64,000 bases of DNA from an uncultured bacterium (GTDB lineage Bacteria > Bacteroidota > Rhodothermia > Rhodothermales > Rubricoccaceae). A program made the position numbers and the translations under genes. The notes beneath the pieces were generated by a model. The model made no database searches, was not told the DNA's origin, and was given only the letters and a program-made list of their open reading frames with translations. Location of the stretch: assembly GCA_947493945.1 (NCBI GenBank), contig CANLSR010000007.1:1-64000 (forward strand), in the 5' to 3' direction. This document shows positions 63,375 to 64,000 of this stretch, one piece after another. Within the stretch, counting starts at the first letter, position 1, and each line of letters begins with the position of its first letter.

Positions 63375-64000
63375 GCTTCGAGGTCCGGTGGGCGGTTGCC
63401 CTCGCGGTCGTCGTCGGGGGCCTGGGGGGCGTCGGCGGGCGGGCGGCCGCTTTGCCCGTCGCCTCCGCCAGCGCGGAGGGCCCAGGCGATGCCGGCCGGC
63501 TCGGGCGCGTCTCCGCTTTCGGGGACCGGCCAGCCCTCGCGCTGGCGCGTCCGGTCGCCGTCGGTGGCCTCGGTCTGGTCGTGGAATAGGATCTGCTGGG
63601 TCGGGAACGGCAGGTCGATGCCGGCGCCCAGGAGCGCCTGGCTGACCCGGATCAGCACCTGGTCATGCAGCTTGACCACGTTGCTGCGCGTCGGGTCGGT
63701 CCACCAGCGCACGCGCAGGTTCACCGACGAGCCGGCCAGGTCCCACGTCAGCACGTCCGGGCCGGGGTCCTGCATGATCCCGTCGATGCCCCGGACGGCG
63801 TCGAGCGCGATCCGCTTGGCCGTCTCGATGTCGTCGCCGTAGCCGATCCCGACGTCGTACTGGCTCCGGACCATCTGGTAGGCCGTGATGACCTGGACCG
63901 GGTCGGAGTAGATTTGGCTGTTCGGGATGATCACGCGGCGGCCGTCGTACGTCCGGATAAACGTGGCCCGCGTCTCGATGGCCTCGACGGCGCCGGTGTA
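63371..64000 (-). CDS. MscS-family mechanosensitive channel (C-terminal part, truncated by window edge)
   Basis: About 210 C-terminal residues of an MscS-like channel; the 5' part lies beyond base 64000. The first residues read AIETRATFIRTYDGRRVIIPNSQIYSDPV, the conserved beta domain that follows the pore helix TM3, then SQYDVGIGYGDDIETAKRIAL and IRVSQALLGAGIDLPFPTQQI, the alpha/beta C-terminal domain. A Pro/Gly-rich tail of about 60 residues after QILFHDQ is additional. Channels of this family release solutes on hypo-osmotic shock. Confidence 0.9.
   Translation of the reverse strand, partial: YTGAVEAIETRATFIRTYDGRRVIIPNSQIYSDPVQVITAYQMVRSQYDVGIGYGDDIETAKRIALDAVRGIDGIMQDPGPDVLTWDLAGSSVNLRVRWWTDPTRSNVVKLHDQVLIRVSQALLGAGIDLPFPTQQILFHDQTEATDGDRTRQREGWPVPESGDAPEPAGIAWALRAGGGDGQSGRPPADAPQAPDDDREGNRPPDLEA

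Overview
The window looks like chromosomal DNA of a very GC-rich member of the Bacteroidota side of the tree, most likely a Rhodothermota (Rhodothermia, Rubricoccaceae-like) bacterium. This is inferred from four things seen together: strongly GC-biased codons, a SusC/SusD outer-membrane pair, a Bacteroidota-type -7 promoter element (TAnnTTTG-like, usually TAGCTTGG or TAACTTTC) 5-40 bp before many start codons, and few Shine-Dalgarno sequences. No database search was possible, so genus and species are not claimed.

Layout. (1) 1-3890 is an accessory region: a chromosomal integron with six attC sites, a putative attI with a leftward Pc promoter, small cassette genes of unknown function, a rightward integron integrase (intI), and then a tRNA-Ala(GGC). 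(2) 3927-9860 is an aspartate-family cluster (fused thrA, dapB, dapA, a small NTF2-like gene, dapD). (3) 9904-19432 holds envelope and potassium genes: mreD, dacB (PBP4), a DUF3098 protein, a lipoprotein, a NamZ-like exo-muramidase, a DUF4139 protein, trkA and trkH. (4) 19459-27017 holds a YjbR/MmcQ gene remnant, four tandem Cu/Zn superoxide dismutase-family genes and a SusC/SusD pair. (5) 27115-32803 holds a DinB-like protein, mutS, two related acidic lipoproteins (one with EF-hands), a GreB-like factor and a FliA-like sigma factor. (6) 33237-40549 holds a kynureninase-like PLP enzyme, a MoxR ATPase, two parvulin-type periplasmic foldases, and an ECF sigma/anti-sigma pair. (7) 40729-48320 holds gltX, a ClC channel, a GlnRS fused to a YqeY/GatB-tail domain, a CtaG/DUF2243 pair, a GNAT acetyltransferase and a DUF2007 protein. 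(8) 48400-50582 is a leftward partner-switching operon (STAS, anti-sigma kinase, response regulator-PP2C phosphatase). (9) 50969-56197 is lptC-lptA-lptB plus a 568-residue unknown, all joined by 4-bp overlaps. (10) 56188-64000 holds a small unknown gene, aroF-type DAHP synthase, glmS, a lipoprotein, prfA, the rpsF-rpsR-rplI ribosomal operon, and the C-terminal part of an MscS channel that runs off the right edge.

Two genome-wide patterns stand out. A short inverted repeat built on GCTGGCGG lies in many intergenic regions, often between convergent genes, and also occurs inside coding sequence. Several -7 promoter elements lie so close to the start codon that the mRNAs would be nearly leaderless.

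The most novel part is the integron. Its attC sites share one architecture and consistently point leftward, away from intI. At least three, probably four, of the small genes in its cassettes run against that direction, and several begin inside their own attC.
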